This document shows positions 24,261-35,427 of a stretch of 64,000 nt of DNA, in pieces. The translations under genes and the position numbers were made by a program. Source of the stretch: Ricinus communis (Eukaryota > Streptophyta > Magnoliopsida > Malpighiales > Euphorbiaceae); the NCBI RefSeq assembly GCF_019578655.1, contig NC_063264.1, positions 11,449,213 through 11,513,212 of the forward strand. The letters run 5' to 3'. The notes under the pieces are model-generated. The model saw nothing but the letters and a program-made list of their open reading frames with translations, was not told the origin of the DNA and made no database searches. Position 1 is the first letter of the stretch. Every line of letters begins with the position of its first letter.

Positions 24261-24960
24261 GGTTCACAGCCGAGGATTCTTACCTATACGAGCTGACACA
24301 TCCAGCGCATGATGGAGCTGTGAGGATGCGCTGCCAACGGGCCATCGCCTGGGAGGATTCTGGCTAACGCGTGCGCTAGACTGTGAGGGTTGCTGGCCAA
24401 TGGGCCATGCCTGTGAGGATGCTCGCCCAAGGGAGGTTTACCTTAGGAGGATTATGGCCAATGCGCACGCTAGGATGCCAGGGTTCCTGGCCAACGGGCT
24501 CATGCATGCGGAGTGGCTCACCAGCAGTTACTGGCAGGCGTGCGAGGATTCTTGCCAATGGGCCCGACGGGTGCGCTGGTTCGCCAGTGGTGGCTTACTA
24601 GCGTGCGAGGATTTTTGCCACTGAGCCCGATGGGCGCACTGGCTGGCGTGGGAGGATTCTTGCCAATGGGACCGATGGGCGTGCAACCTTAATAATGCGG
24701 GGCTGGTACTCGAGGATTCCTCGCCAACCGGATCGATTAGTGCGCTGCCTTAGTAATGGGGGGCTGGCACTTGAGGATTCTTCGCCAACTGGCTTGATAG
24801 GCGGGCCCGTGCATGCGAGGCTAGCACTCGAGGATTTTTTTGCCAACGGGGCCGTGCATGCGGGTTGGCTCTCTAATGGTGGCTGGCAGTTCCTCGCTAG
24901 CAGGCCCGATGGGTGCTGGCACGCAAGGATTCCTCGCCTACAAGCCCATCAGGAGTTTTG
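24261..24960 (-). repeat. GC-rich ~60-bp tandem repeats, probable rDNA spacer subrepeats
   Basis: Degenerate repeats share the core GAGGATTCTTGCCAACGGGC followed by CGATGGG-type sequence. Successive cores at about 24,550, 24,608, 24,650, 24,709, 24,770 and 24,829 are 42-61 bp apart. They lie on the side of the 26S 3' end (25,491) where the intergenic spacer would be, so I infer that they are IGS subrepeats. Open frames on both strands here are spurious. Confidence 0.6.
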
Positions 24961-25198
24961 GCAACACAGTACGAACGAAGGTAAGTTTCGAAGTGAAGTT
25001 GCTTGCTTAGGGACCTTTATGCCAAATATAGTCAAAATTATGCACTTTTTGGCTAGGAGCACACCCCTACGCCATTGCACGTGATTCTTAGCCCGAATGA
25101 ATTTTTAGACTGTGATGTGATTTGTTCCCTAGGTCCTATGCAAGGAGACTTGACCCCCGTGCTATATTGCGTTAAAAAATTACTTTAAGCATCCATAG

Positions 25199-25397
25199 TG
25201 TGGGGGACTTTCATGCAACACTGGCTAGAACTTAGATGTGTTCTCAACTCCACTGGGTTTGTAGAATTACTTAGGATTTTGGGACTTGGGACTTGGTCCC
25301 CGTGCTGCATATGTGGGGGACTTGCATGCAGCACTAGCTAGAACTTAGATGTGTTCTCAAGTCTGCTAAGTTTGTGGAATTACTTAGGATTTTGGGA
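25199..25397 (-). repeat. Two 86-bp direct copies in probable rDNA spacer
   Basis: TGTGGGGGACTTTCATGCAA... (25,199-25,284) and its near-copy (25,312-25,397) are offset by 113 bp, and both end in TACTTAGGATTTTGGGA. The similarity appears to extend upstream with an indel. They lie directly beyond the 26S 3' end, consistent with 3' spacer duplications. Confidence 0.75.
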
Positions 25398-25490
25398 GTT
25401 CGAGTTAGGGAATTTTTGGATCTTGGAGCGTGGAACCCGAGGTCCATTATTATAAGAATAAATTGATTTTGATTTTGCGTGTGGGAGCAA

Positions 25491-25986
25491 GGGAGGGACG
25501 AATAAGAGCGACAAAGGGCTGAATCTTAGTGGATCATGGCAGCAAGGCCACTCGGCCACTTACAATATCCCATCGCGTATTTAAATCGTCTGCAAAGGAT
25601 TCAGTCCATCGCCCGATGGAAATTGTAATTCAAGGCGGCTCGCGCAGCTCGTCCATCGTGAGGGCTTAGCCAACGACATATGCTTTTGGGGGCTGGAAGG
25701 CCCCTACTGCTGATCGGCAAACGAGTAGTGGATAACACATCGATTCTGGTCCGGATTCTGACTTAGAGCCGTTCAGTCATAATCCACCACACAGTAGCTT
25801 TGCGCCACTGGCTATTCAGCCAAGCGCGATGACCAATTATGCGAATCAACTGTTCCTCTCGTATTAGGTTGAATTAGCATTGCAACACAATCATCAGTAG
25901 GGTAAAATTAACCTATCTCATAACTATCTAAACCTACCTCATGTTCTCTATTGGTGGGTGAACAATCCAACAGTTGGTGAATTCTA

Positions 25987-26029
<43 letters not shown>

Positions 26030-26062
26030 AACATCGCTACGAACACTTGGCTACCACAAGCT

Positions 26063-26095
<33 letters not shown>

Positions 26096-26386
26096 AGTTT
26101 CAAATTCTAATGGTCTAAAGAATCGATAGGCCATGCTTTCGCGGTCCGTATTCATATTGGGAATTAGAATCAAACGAGCTTTTACCCTTTATTCCACACG
26201 AGATTTCTGTTCTCGTTAAGCTCATCTTTGGAACCTGCGTTATCTTTTAACACATGTGCCGCCCCAGCCAAACTCCCCACCTAAGAATGTCTTTCGCCTG
26301 GATCGACCGCCGAAGCGACCTTGGGTCCCAAAAGAGGGGCATAGCCCCACTTCTGATTCACGGAATAATTAAAATAACGTTAAAAG
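25491..26386 (-). pseudogene. 26S rRNA 3'-terminal fragment, decayed
   Basis: The reverse complement carries the last ~0.9 kb of plant 26S rRNA. Plus-strand landmarks are GCGACAAAGGGCTGAATCTT (mature 3' end region), TCTGACTTAGAGCCGTTCAG, CTAGTTATCCCTGTGGTAAC, GCCCCAGCCAAACTCCCCAC and the terminal ATAACGTTAAAAG. Scattered C-to-T and G-to-A changes and small indels mark it as a pseudogene. The sequence 3' of the rRNA (to the left) looks like spacer. The 5' side is cut at 26,386, where spacer-type repeats resume in place of the rest of 26S. Confidence 0.93.
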
Positions 26387-26548
26387 CAGTGGCTGGCTGG
26401 CGTGCGAGGATTCTCGCTAACAGGCCTGATGGGTGTGCTGCCTCAGTAATGGGGGGCTAGCATTCAAGGATTCCTTGCCAACTGGCCCAATGGGCGGGCT
26501 GGCTAGCACGCGATGTTACTTGCCAACCGGCTCATGCATGCGGGCTAG
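26387..26548 (-). repeat. Second block of ~60-bp spacer-type repeats
   Basis: Two to three units of the same repeat as 24,261-24,960 and in the same orientation. GTAATGGGGGGCTAG (26,446-26,460) matches GTAATGGGGGGCTGG near 24,746. The block sits between the cut 5' side of the 26S fragment and the truncated gypsy LTR, so the rDNA here is rearranged. Confidence 0.75.
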
Positions 26549-28291
26549 TTGTTACTTGAATGTTATTAATTTGTCATTAGGGTTCTTGATTACAAATTGG
26601 AAAAACTTCATTTGATGCTCTCATTGATTAATTAAAGGTCTGATTATCATGAATTAGTAGAGTATTGAATGATTGCATAAAGATTAAGCTTGATGTAAGT
26701 TTAAGTATGTTAAGATAGAAAACTGTCAAAATTCCAGCAACCTTGATGTTCTGTATTTTAGGCATAACATGGGTTATATAAGTCTAAATTAAGCTTAATT
26801 GGTGTCTATGGAAATTTTAAAGAGTCCTCTATAACTTTGTAGTTTTGTGATTTTGCTATTTTTGCCGTTTTGGTTGCTTAAATTGAGCAAACAGATTGCT
26901 GCTCGGGTACAACTAGCTGTATAACCCTTGCTCAGTAATTTGAAAATAATTAAATCTATAGAAGTCGGAATTGAGTAATTCTTCTTGGACATGAAACTAG
27001 ACACATAGACGGATATGTCTATTTAATATGAGATTTTTTTATTAAGCCAATTTTGCCCAGCAATAAATATACCTTGGTACTAAATTCTGTCTAGAAAACA
27101 GAGATGTTGGAGATTAGTTTTATGCAATTTATTTGATGTTAATTTAAGTTAAATTGGTATTTAACTAGGTGGAAAATGTTTCTATGATATTAAAACAATA
27201 ATTGAGAGTCTTAGAGGAAGAGTTAATAAGAATTAGAGAGGGAATGATCTTGTAATGCATTAGAACTAGCATTTACATGAATATTTGGAATATGCATGAA
27301 ATGTGAATTGATGAATGTGTTGACAGGTACTCAAAGGCCTGGAAAGGAAGTTGTGGAGAAAGGAGGTTCTTATATGCTAAAGGAATAAGTGTATTTTGAG
27401 TAAGTAAATAGTTAAGATTTGCTATGTCCATATATTTAATCAAATGTTCTACGAATGGTTGTGTTTGCTTAATATTGTGTTGTGTTTGAATGAATGAGAT
27501 GGAAATGGTTGGTGTTGAGTGGAACAATTATTATTGCTTGAATATGATATAAGTGAAATGATTGAATTGTGATGTTAAGTGCATATGTGCATGTGATTGG
27601 TGGATTCCCCTGTAAAAAAAATATATATCTATATATAAAGCCTTGGGAGGCTAAAGCCTAGAGAGGCTATAAAAGTGTATTATGTGAGGATGAGGCGGAG
27701 CAGCTTACGTGTGCGATAGGTGAGGATGAGTCGGAGCAGCACATTAAAGGGGATCCACAAGCCGTGAGAACTAACCATAATTGTTGAATTGTATTTCTTC
27801 TATGATGGTTGTACTGAATTGAGTAGAATGGTATGAATTTATACCTAAACTATGAATCATGGTAAGTTATGTGATTGGGTGGAAATTGTATTAAGTGTAT
27901 GTGATATAGATTATGTTGATTATTTATTTACTGAGCTGGAGGCTCACCCCTCTCCAAAATTTTTCTTTTCAGGTTTGTAAATAGTAGTGCATCCGTTGGT
28001 TGTATCCGAATTCTAGCTTTTAGCAACACAGTTGGGCCAGGAGTCTCCTCCGATGCATTTTGTATGCAGTTATGTGATGTATATAGAAGTGTGCCTTGTA
28101 AGGCATAAGAAGATGTTTTGAATACTTGTTAAATGATGTTTAAGTATAATCATATGTTTATATGTTAATAACCTTGTGCCTTGATTCTTAACAATCTGCA
28201 TATTGACCTATCTACATGTAGTATATAGTCTACGACGCTTGTATGTTTTCTGGCTAATGTCTATTGGTTAGCATGTAATGGGGGTGTTACA
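26549..28291 (+). repeat. 5' LTR of gypsy copy 1, left-truncated
   Basis: Collinear with 33,679-35,427 of the 3' LTR with few differences, and ends GGGGTGTTACA. The first ~556 bp present in the 3' LTR (33,123-33,678) are absent. The LTR starts directly after spacer-type repeat at GGGCTAG/TTGTTACTTG. Confidence 0.93.
27630..27640 (+). promoter_or_regulatory. TATA box in 5' LTR
   Basis: TATATATAAAG lies about 650 bp before the LTR end. The same element is at 34,760-34,770 in the 3' LTR and, inverted, at about 45,224-45,240 in copy 2. Conservation across three LTRs supports a promoter role. Confidence 0.5.
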
Positions 28292-28297
28292 TTTTAG

Positions 28298-28312
28298 TGG
28301 TATCAGAGCAGG
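28298..28312 (+). other. Primer-binding site, initiator Met tRNA
   Basis: TGGTATCAGAGCAGG begins 7 bases after the LTR end. TGGTATCAGAGC is the standard complement of the 3' end of plant initiator-Met tRNA used to prime reverse transcription. Confidence 0.92.
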
Positions 28313-28407
28313 GATTAGATTCATTGGGAGTAGATTCATGTTGCACATCATTAAGCATATGATATATGTTCTTTGAACTTGATCGAATATTTGCATTTCA
28401 TATATAG

Positions 28408-29489
28408 ATGGAGAGACAAGGAGAACACGCAACTGGCCCAGATAAGTCATTAGAGTCTGTGCATGGTCATGAAAATGCATCTGAACATGATCAACATGAT
28501 GAGCATGAGTTACATTCTGAAAATGCTGCACAATCGAATGTACAAAATGTTATGGAACAGTTTATGGATTTTCTGATGCAACAGTACCAACAACAAGCAC
28601 CGCCCTCGGACTCAACAACAAAAGGCACGTGATAGATAAGAATTATGAAAGAGTTAGGAAACAAGGTGCTAATTGTTTTCAAGGTACTACCCGATCCCTA
28701 CTTTGAGGTCAAGAATGGTTACGAAATACAGAAAGGGTGTTGGATAGATTTAATTGCACATCAGAACAAAGGCTTCTATATGCAGTGTCTTTAATAGAAA
28801 AAGGTGCACTTGATCGGAGGGAAACAGTTTTAAGAAGCAAAGATCGACCAATCACTTTGACTTGGAATGATTTCTTGAGAGAATTTGCTGAGAAGTATAC
28901 AGAAATTTATAGAGACAGAAAGAAGCTTGAATTTCTTCAGTTGAAACAGAATGATATGTTCAGAGTCTGAAGTTCAATTTGTGAGATTATGTAAGTATGC
29001 ACCGGAAGAAATAGCCATCAAGAACTGAAAGGAAGAAATTTGAGATGGGTTTGAGGCTTGACATTCGTGAGAAAATGGCAGTGAAACCTCATAATACAAT
29101 GCCTCAATTGAAGCTGCTTTGAGAGCTGAAGAAACATCATTTGAAAGGAATACTATGGAAGCTAAAAAGAAGAAGATCATTGGTGCTTATAGTAATCCTC
29201 CAAGACATATTAGTATTTCTTCGTTTAGAGGCTCTAATTCACAGTCGGAGTAGTTATCGTGGACGAGGGTTTGGTGGTCGGGCCTAGTAGATCCTCCACA
29301 GTACCTTATAGTAGAGGTGGATACAATTCATCCGGACTTGAGGGAGGACAAGTTTCACCAAGAGGGTTTGCTCCTGTTTGTCCCACGGCAAGGAGACATC
29401 TTGGAGAATGTTGAGGACCTAGACCGGTAGTATGTTTTACTTGTAGTAGGCCGGACATTATTCTAGAGATTGTCCTATGAGAAGAAATA
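28408..29489 (+). pseudogene. gag (capsid/nucleocapsid), broken
   Basis: Structural Gag of the retrotransposon. The likely start is the ATG at 28,408 (MERQGEHATG), a His/Gln-rich N-terminus that runs only 74 codons before a stop. The core resumes in another frame at about 28,737 with LDRFNCTSEQRLLYAVSLIE and ITLTWNDFLREFAEKY, the capsid pattern of plant chromovirus gag. It is broken again at about 28,968. Near 29,390-29,480 are remnants of a zinc-knuckle region: VCFTCSR survives, but the following spacing is shifted. At least three frame changes or stops separate the pieces. Copy 2 keeps the corresponding CX2CX4HX4C knuckle intact. Confidence 0.8.
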
Positions 29490-30020
29490 ATGTTTGGAGA
29501 ATCTTATACGGGTCGGAGTTGTGTTGGTGAAAATATTCCAGTTGGTTCGAGGCAGAGGAGAGGAAGAGGTGGCGGAGGAGGTTTAACTATTTCAGCAACA
29601 CCATCAGAACAAATTGGTCAACCACAAGCACAAGCTAGAGTATTTGCTACTACTAGAAATGAAGCATTTGTAGCACCTGAAATTGTTACTGGTATACTTT
29701 CTATTCATGATTCTGATGCACATGTTCTTATTGATCCTGGATCCACATGTTCATTCATATCATATGATTTTGCATCGCATGTTCATGCTAATATAGAGGC
29801 ATTAGGTTATGATATATATGTATCTATGCCTGCTGGGGGTATTATCACAGTAAATACGATAGTGAGATCATGTCTTGTAGTAGTAGATAGTGTCAAACTA
29901 CATGCAAATTTGGTTGTTATTAATCATAGAGAGTTTGATGTTATTTTGGGGATGGATTGGTTGTCAAGAAATCATGCTATTGTTGATTGTAAAACAAAGG
30001 AAGTGGCTATGGAAATATAA
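29490..30020 (+). pseudogene. Aspartic protease region of pol
   Basis: A 176-codon open stretch containing the retropepsin active site in VLIDPGSTCSFIS (Asp-Pro-Gly-Ser form) and the downstream [19 protein letters not shown] strand typical of gypsy proteases. It would process the polyprotein in the virus-like particle. The frame ends at a TAA at 30,018-30,020, where copy 2 has a CAA codon in the equivalent place. This is a C-to-T nonsense change inside the polyprotein and not a natural end. The ATG at 29,490 is not the true start; the region is part of gag-pol. Confidence 0.85.
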
Positions 30021-30178
30021 GGAGAAATGAAAATAGTAATGGTGGGTGAAAGGAAGACAATTCCTAATTTTTTGATTTCAGCAGTGACTGCGTGTCAATT
30101 AATTAAAATGGATGTGAAGCATATCTAATTAGTTTTATAGATACTACTAAGGTCAGTCCAGGGGTATTAGACATTTCA

Positions 30179-31357
30179 GTGGTCAGAGAATTTCCTAACA
30201 TATTCTTAGATGATTTGCCTGGTTTGCCACCAAATCGAGAGGTTGATTTTGAGATTGACATCATCCCTGGTACTGCACCTATTTCCATTGCACCATACAG
30301 AATGGCTCCATTGGAATTGAAAGAATTAAAGAAGCAATTAGAAGAGTTACTTGATAAAGGTTTCATCAGGCCAAGTACTTCACCTTGGGGAGCACTAGTT
30401 CTGTTTGTGAAGAAAAAGGATGGTAGTATGCGATTATGTATTGATTATAGGCAATTGAATAGGATTACAGTGAAGAATAAATATCCATTGCCGAGAGTTG
30501 ATGATTTGCTTGATCAGTTAAAAGGTGCAACTGTGTTCTCTAAAATTGATTTAAGATCAGGTTATTGGCAACTCCGGGTTGAAGAGAAATCTATTGCCAA
30601 GACAACATTCAGAACAAGGTATGGGCACTATGAATTTATTGTGATGCCATTTGGTTTAACAAATGCTCCTGCTGCTTTTATGTCACTGATGAACAAGACT
30701 TTCCAGCCATATTTTGATCACTTTGTTATTGTGTTCATTGATGATATTCTAATTTACTCTAGAAGCCCAGAAGAGCATGAACAACACTTAAGAATTGTTT
30801 TACAGATTTTGAGGGAAAAACAGTTGTATGCAAAATTCAACAAATGCGAGTTTTGGATGGAGGAAATTGCATTCTTAGGGCATATTATTGCTAAACATGG
30901 AGTGCAACCAGATTCATCAAAGATTAAAGCAATTATTGAATGGGAACCGCCTAGAAATGTTTCTGAAGTTCAAAGTTTTCTTGGGTTAGCTGGCTATTAT
31001 AGAAGATTTGTAAAAGATTTTTCAGTTATTGTTAAGCCTCTAACAGCTTTGTTAAAGAAGAATGTGCCATTCCAGTGGACGAAGTTATGTGATCAAAATT
31101 TTCAAGAGTTGAAGAAAAGGCTTACTACTACACCGATACTCGCATTGCCATCTGAAAATGGAGGTTATGTTGTATATACTGATGCTTCTAGGCAAGGAGT
31201 TGTATGTGTCTTAATGCAGCATGGGAAGGTTATAGCTTATGCTTCAATACAATTGCGACCTCATGAGCTGAATTATCCTACACATGATCTTGAATTAGCA
31301 GCTATTGTACATGCATTGAAGATATGGCGACATTATTTATACGGGGAGACATTTTAG
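30179..31357 (+). pseudogene. Reverse transcriptase and RNase H start
   Basis: A 392-codon open stretch. The N-terminal linker is followed by the RT palm and fingers: [50 protein letters not shown], and the catalytic FIDDILIYS (YxDD-box equivalent), then [13 protein letters not shown]. The 'thumb' [16 protein letters not shown] and the RNase H start YTDASRQG (first catalytic Asp) follow. It copies element RNA to DNA in the particle. The frame stops at TAG (31,356-31,358) inside RNase H, where copy 2 has CAG. All RT motifs themselves look intact. Confidence 0.92.
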
Positions 31358-31405
31358 ATATTTACTGATCATAAGAGTTTGAAATATATCCCTACGTAGA
31401 AAGAG

Positions 31406-32305
31406 TTGAATCTGAGACAACGAAGATGGATTGAGCTTCTGAAGGATTATGATTGCACTATTGATTATCATCCTGGAAAAGCAAATGTTGTTGCTGATGC
31501 TTTAAGTAGGAAGTCAGTGGAAAATTTTTCAAGTATGATTTGTTACAATGTAGAATATTTAGTTGCACTTAGAGCTATGGATGTGAAGTTTTATGTTTAT
31601 GACGATGATCTGTTAGCCATATTACAAGTAAAGCCTTTGATTGGAGATAAAATTAAAGATGCACAGTGTGAAGATTCTTATTTGCAAAGGATGAAGGGTA
31701 GAGTACAAGAAGGAAAGAATACACAATTTATGTTGAAAGATGATGGTGTGTTATTGAATAGAAATCGTGTATGTGTACCTGATGTAGGAAATTTGAGAAA
31801 GGAAATCATGCATGAAGCGCACTATGCACCTTATGCAATGCATCCTGGAAGTACCAAAATGTACAAAAATTTGAAGCCTTATTATTGGTGGCCGACAATG
31901 AAGAAAGATGTGGCAGAATTTGTGAGTAAGTGTTTGACATGTCAGCAAGTGAAAGGAGAGCACCAGGCACCTGCAGGTAAACTTCATTCTTTATCTATAC
32001 CTGTGTGGAAGTGGGATAAGATTTGTATGGATTTTGTTATGGGATTGCCGTGTACATTTAACAAGCATGATGCTATTTGGGTAATTGTTGATCGACTTAC
32101 TAAATGTGCTCATTTCTTACCTGTGAAGCAAACAGATTCACTTGATAAACTTGCTGAATTGTATATTTCTGAGATTGTTAGATTGCATGGTGTGCCTATA
32201 TCTATTGTATTAGATAGGGATCCCAGATTTACTTCTCGTTTCTGGGAGAGTTTGCAGAAAGCCTATGGTACTAAGCTTCATTTCAGTATAGCTTTTCATC
32301 CTTAA
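31406..32305 (+). pseudogene. RNase H end and integrase N-terminal/core
   Basis: A 299-codon open stretch after two nonsense codons (about 31,357 and 31,397). It begins with the RNase H C-terminus ([20 protein letters not shown], then [13 protein letters not shown]). The integrase zinc domain follows ([24 protein letters not shown]), then the core with the first two catalytic aspartates in [10 protein letters not shown] and [13 protein letters not shown]. It ends at a TAA just before the segment bearing the catalytic Glu. The equivalent codon in copy 2 is CAA. It would integrate the cDNA. As it stands it is inactive, because the core is split. Confidence 0.9.
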
Positions 32306-33127
32306 ACAGATGGCCAATTAGAAAGAACTATTCAGACATTAGAAGATATGATGAGGGCTTGCACACTTGAGTTCAAGGGTAACTGGGATGATTATATACC
32401 ACAGATGGAATTTGCGTATAACAACAGTTTTCATTCTAGTATCGGTATGGCTCCTTATGAAGCTTTGTATGGGAGGAAATGTAGAAGTCCAGTATGCTGG
32501 GATGTTGAAGGTTTAAGACAGCTTGAAGGTCCAGAATTGGTACAAGAAACAGTGGATAAAATAGAGATAGTTAAAAAGAATTTGAAAGTAGCACAGGATA
32601 GACAAAAGAGTTATGCTAATTTGCATCGAAGGGAAATGGAATATATTGTGGGTGATAAAGTTTTCTTGCGGGTGTCACCATGGAAAGGAATATTAAGGTT
32701 TGGTAAACAAGGGAAATTGAGTCCGAGGTATGTAGGACCTTATGAAATTATTGAAAGAGTTGGACCATTGGCTTATAGGTTAGCATTACCTACAGAGTTG
32801 TCTTCTATTCATGATGTTTTTCACGTTTCTATGTTGAGGCGATATAGATCATATCCTAGTCATATCATTCCAGAGCCAGAGATAGAAATCACAGAAAAGT
32901 TGACATATGTGGAAGAACCGATAGAAATTCTTGATCGAAGGGTTAAGAAATTGAGAAATAAAGACATTCCTATGGTCAAAATTAAGTGGAGTCATCATTC
33001 ACCAAGAGAAGCAACTTGGGAAGTAGAAGAGAATATGAGACAGAAGTATCCGCATCTATTCCATTGTAATGTTGGTGAGTTGTTAAAATTTCAGGGACGA
33101 AATTTCTTAAGGAAGGGAGAGTTGTAA
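32306..33127 (+). pseudogene. Integrase C-terminus with chromodomain-like tail
   Basis: Continues in frame after the TAA. ERTIQTLEDM carries the third catalytic residue (Glu), followed by the family pattern FAYNNSFHSSIGMAPYEALY and GRKCRSPVCW. The GPY/F-type module GKLSPRYVGPYEI and VFHVSMLRRY comes next, and then a C-terminal chromodomain-like segment (ILDRRVKKLRNKDIPMVKIK, then EATWEVEENMRQKYPHLF). Such tails can direct insertion into heterochromatin in chromoviruses. The reading frame runs through the polypurine tract into the first bases of the 3' LTR. Confidence 0.9.
33109..33122 (+). other. Polypurine tract
   Basis: AAGGAAGGGAGAGT lies directly before the TGTAACGCC start of the 3' LTR, where plus-strand DNA synthesis would be primed. 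The identical tract is found inverted in copy 2 (46,876-46,889). Confidence 0.85.
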
Positions 33128-35427
33128 CGCCTGCATTTTCTCATCATCCATGTTATGTGCATTTACATTTAATCATTTGACATATGATGGTATATCAATG
33201 ATATTTTTATTTTATGAGAACAGATATATATTAATTATAAGTAGAGAATAAGAAGCATGATATTAGATTATTAATTTAGATAAGTTGATTAAGTACTTGG
33301 GTTATGTGTATTAAGCCTTAAGACTTAATTGAACCAATAGTTGAAGATTGGATAAATAGATTGGACTTAAAAGATACAATTAAAAGTTAGTACCTATATA
33401 TGGTTAGTAAGAATTAATTTAGGGTGATAAAAATAGTTTAGTAGGTGGTGGCATTAAGAGAGGAATATTGGAAATTGGAACCATGAGCAAGCTCATTTTA
33501 CCTCTTCATTTCTCTAAAATTCGTACATGGCCAAAAACACAAAATTTGGAATAAGAGAGAGGAGTGGAATACCTAGAAAAACTTAAGATTAAGATAGAAT
33601 TTTGCCAACTATTGAAGGAGCCAAGCTAAAGCTAAAGGATTTAAGCATATTAGCAACCCAAAAGCTAAAATTGGTAAGTTGTTACTTGAGTGTTATTAAT
33701 TTGTCATTAGGGTTCTTGAACACAAATTGGAAAAACTTCATTTGATGCTCTCATTGATTAATTAAAGGTCTGATTATCATGAATTAGTAGAGTATTGAAT
33801 GATTGCATAAAGATTAAGCTTGATGTAAGTTTAAGTATGTTAAGATAGAAAACTGTCAAAATTCCAGCAACCTTGATGTTCTGTATTTTAGGCATAACAT
33901 GAGTTATATAAGTCCAAATTAAGCTTAATTGGTGTCTATGGAAATTTTAAAGAGTCCTCTATAACTTTGTAGTTTTGTGATTTTGCTATTTTTTCCCTTT
34001 TGGTTGCTTAAATTTAGCAAACAGATTGCTGCTCGGATACAACTAGCTGTATAACCCTTGCTCAGTAATTTGAAAATAATTAAATCTATAGAAGTCGGAA
34101 TTGAGTAATTCTTCTTGGAGATGAAACTAGACACATAGACGGATATGTCTATTTAATATGAGATTTTTGTATTAAGCCAATTTTGCCCAGAAATAAATAT
34201 ACCTTGGTACTAAATTCTGTCTAGAAAACAGAGATGTTGGAGATTAGTTTTATGCAATTTATTTGATGTGAATTTTAGTTAAATTGGTATTTAACTAGAT
34301 GGAAAATGTTTCTATGATATTAAAACAATAATTGAGAGTCTTAGAGGAAGAGTTAATATGAATTAGAGAGGGGATGATCTTGTAATGCATTAGAACTAGC
34401 ATTTACATGAATATTTGGAATATGCATGAAATGTGAATTGATGAATGTGTTGACAGGTACTCAAAGGCCTGGAGAGGAAGTTGTGAAGAAAGGAGGTTCT
34501 TATATGCTAAAGGAATAAGTGTATTTTGAGTAAGTAAATAGTTAATATTTGCTATATCCATATATTTAATCAAATGTTCTACGAATGGTTGTGTTTGCTT
34601 AATATTGTGTTGTGTTTGAATGAATGAGATGGAAATGGTTGGTGTTGAGTGGAACAATTGTTATTGCTTGAGTATGATATAAGTGAAATGATTGAATTGT
34701 GATGTTAAGTGCATATGTGCATGTGAATGGTGGATTCCCCTGTAAATAAATATATATATCTATATATAAAGCCTTGGGAGGCTAAAGCCTAGAGAGGCTA
34801 TAAAGGTGTATTATATGAGGATGAGGCGGAGCAGCTTACGTGTGCGATAGGTGAGGATGAGGTGGAGCAGCACATTAAAGGGGATCCACAAGCCGTGAGA
34901 ACTAACCATAATTGTTGAATTATATTTCTTCTATGATGGTTGTACTGAATTGAGTAGAATGGTATGAATTTATACCTAAACTATGAATCATGGTAAGTTA
35001 TGTGATTGGGTGGAAATTGTATTAAGTGTATGTGATATAGATTATGTTGATTATTTATTTACCGAAATGGAGGCTCACCCCTCTCCAAAATTTTTTTTTC
35101 AGGTTTGTAAATAGTAGTGCATCCGTTGGTTGTATCCAAGTCTAGCTTTTAGCAGCTCACAGTTGGGCCGGTTTGTGGAGTCTCCTCCGATGCATTTTGT
35201 ATGCGCTATGTGATGTATATAGAAGTGTGCCTTGTAAGGCATAAGAAGATGTTTTGAATACTTGTTAAATGATGTTTAAGTATAATCATATGTTTATATG
35301 TTAATAACCTTGTGTCTTGATTCTTAACAATCTGCATATTGACCTATCTACATGTAGTATATAGTCTACGACGCTTGTATGTTTTCTGGCTAATGTCTAT
35401 TGGTTAGCATGTAATGGGGGTGTTACA
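33123..35427 (+). repeat. 3' LTR of gypsy copy 1 (complete)
   Basis: 2,305 bp from TGTAACGCC to GGGTGTTACA, with short inverted ends TGTAAC/GTTACA. It contains a TATA box at 34,760-34,770 and a twice-repeated GATGAGG-x-GGAGCAGC motif (34,820-34,870). Few differences from the truncated 5' LTR suggest modest age. The right flank begins CTCCA. Confidence 0.93.

Larger units (their letters stand above)
26549..35427 (+). mobile_element. Ty3/gypsy chromovirus copy 1 (Tekay/Del-like), degenerate
   Basis: Nearly complete LTR retrotransposon: truncated 5' LTR, Met-tRNA primer site, broken gag, protease, RT, RNase H, integrase and chromodomain-like C-terminus, polypurine tract and full 3' LTR. The domain order PR-RT-RNaseH-INT, LTRs over 2 kb and a C-terminal chromodomain-like segment place it with plant chromoviruses, most likely Tekay/Del. 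The polyprotein is interrupted by several in-frame stops and by frameshifts in gag, so this copy cannot make its own proteins. The left end of the 5' LTR is missing (about 556 bp by comparison with the 3' LTR) and is joined to spacer-type repeat, so no target duplication can be checked. Confidence 0.92.

Noticed and set aside
24376..25084. Open frames on both strands in GC-rich repeats
   Set aside because: Produced by the ~60-bp spacer-type repeats, with few stops because of the base composition.
25491..26386. Functional 26S rRNA gene
   Set aside because: Only the 3' part is present, with many changes at invariant positions and spacer-type repeats in place of the upstream gene.
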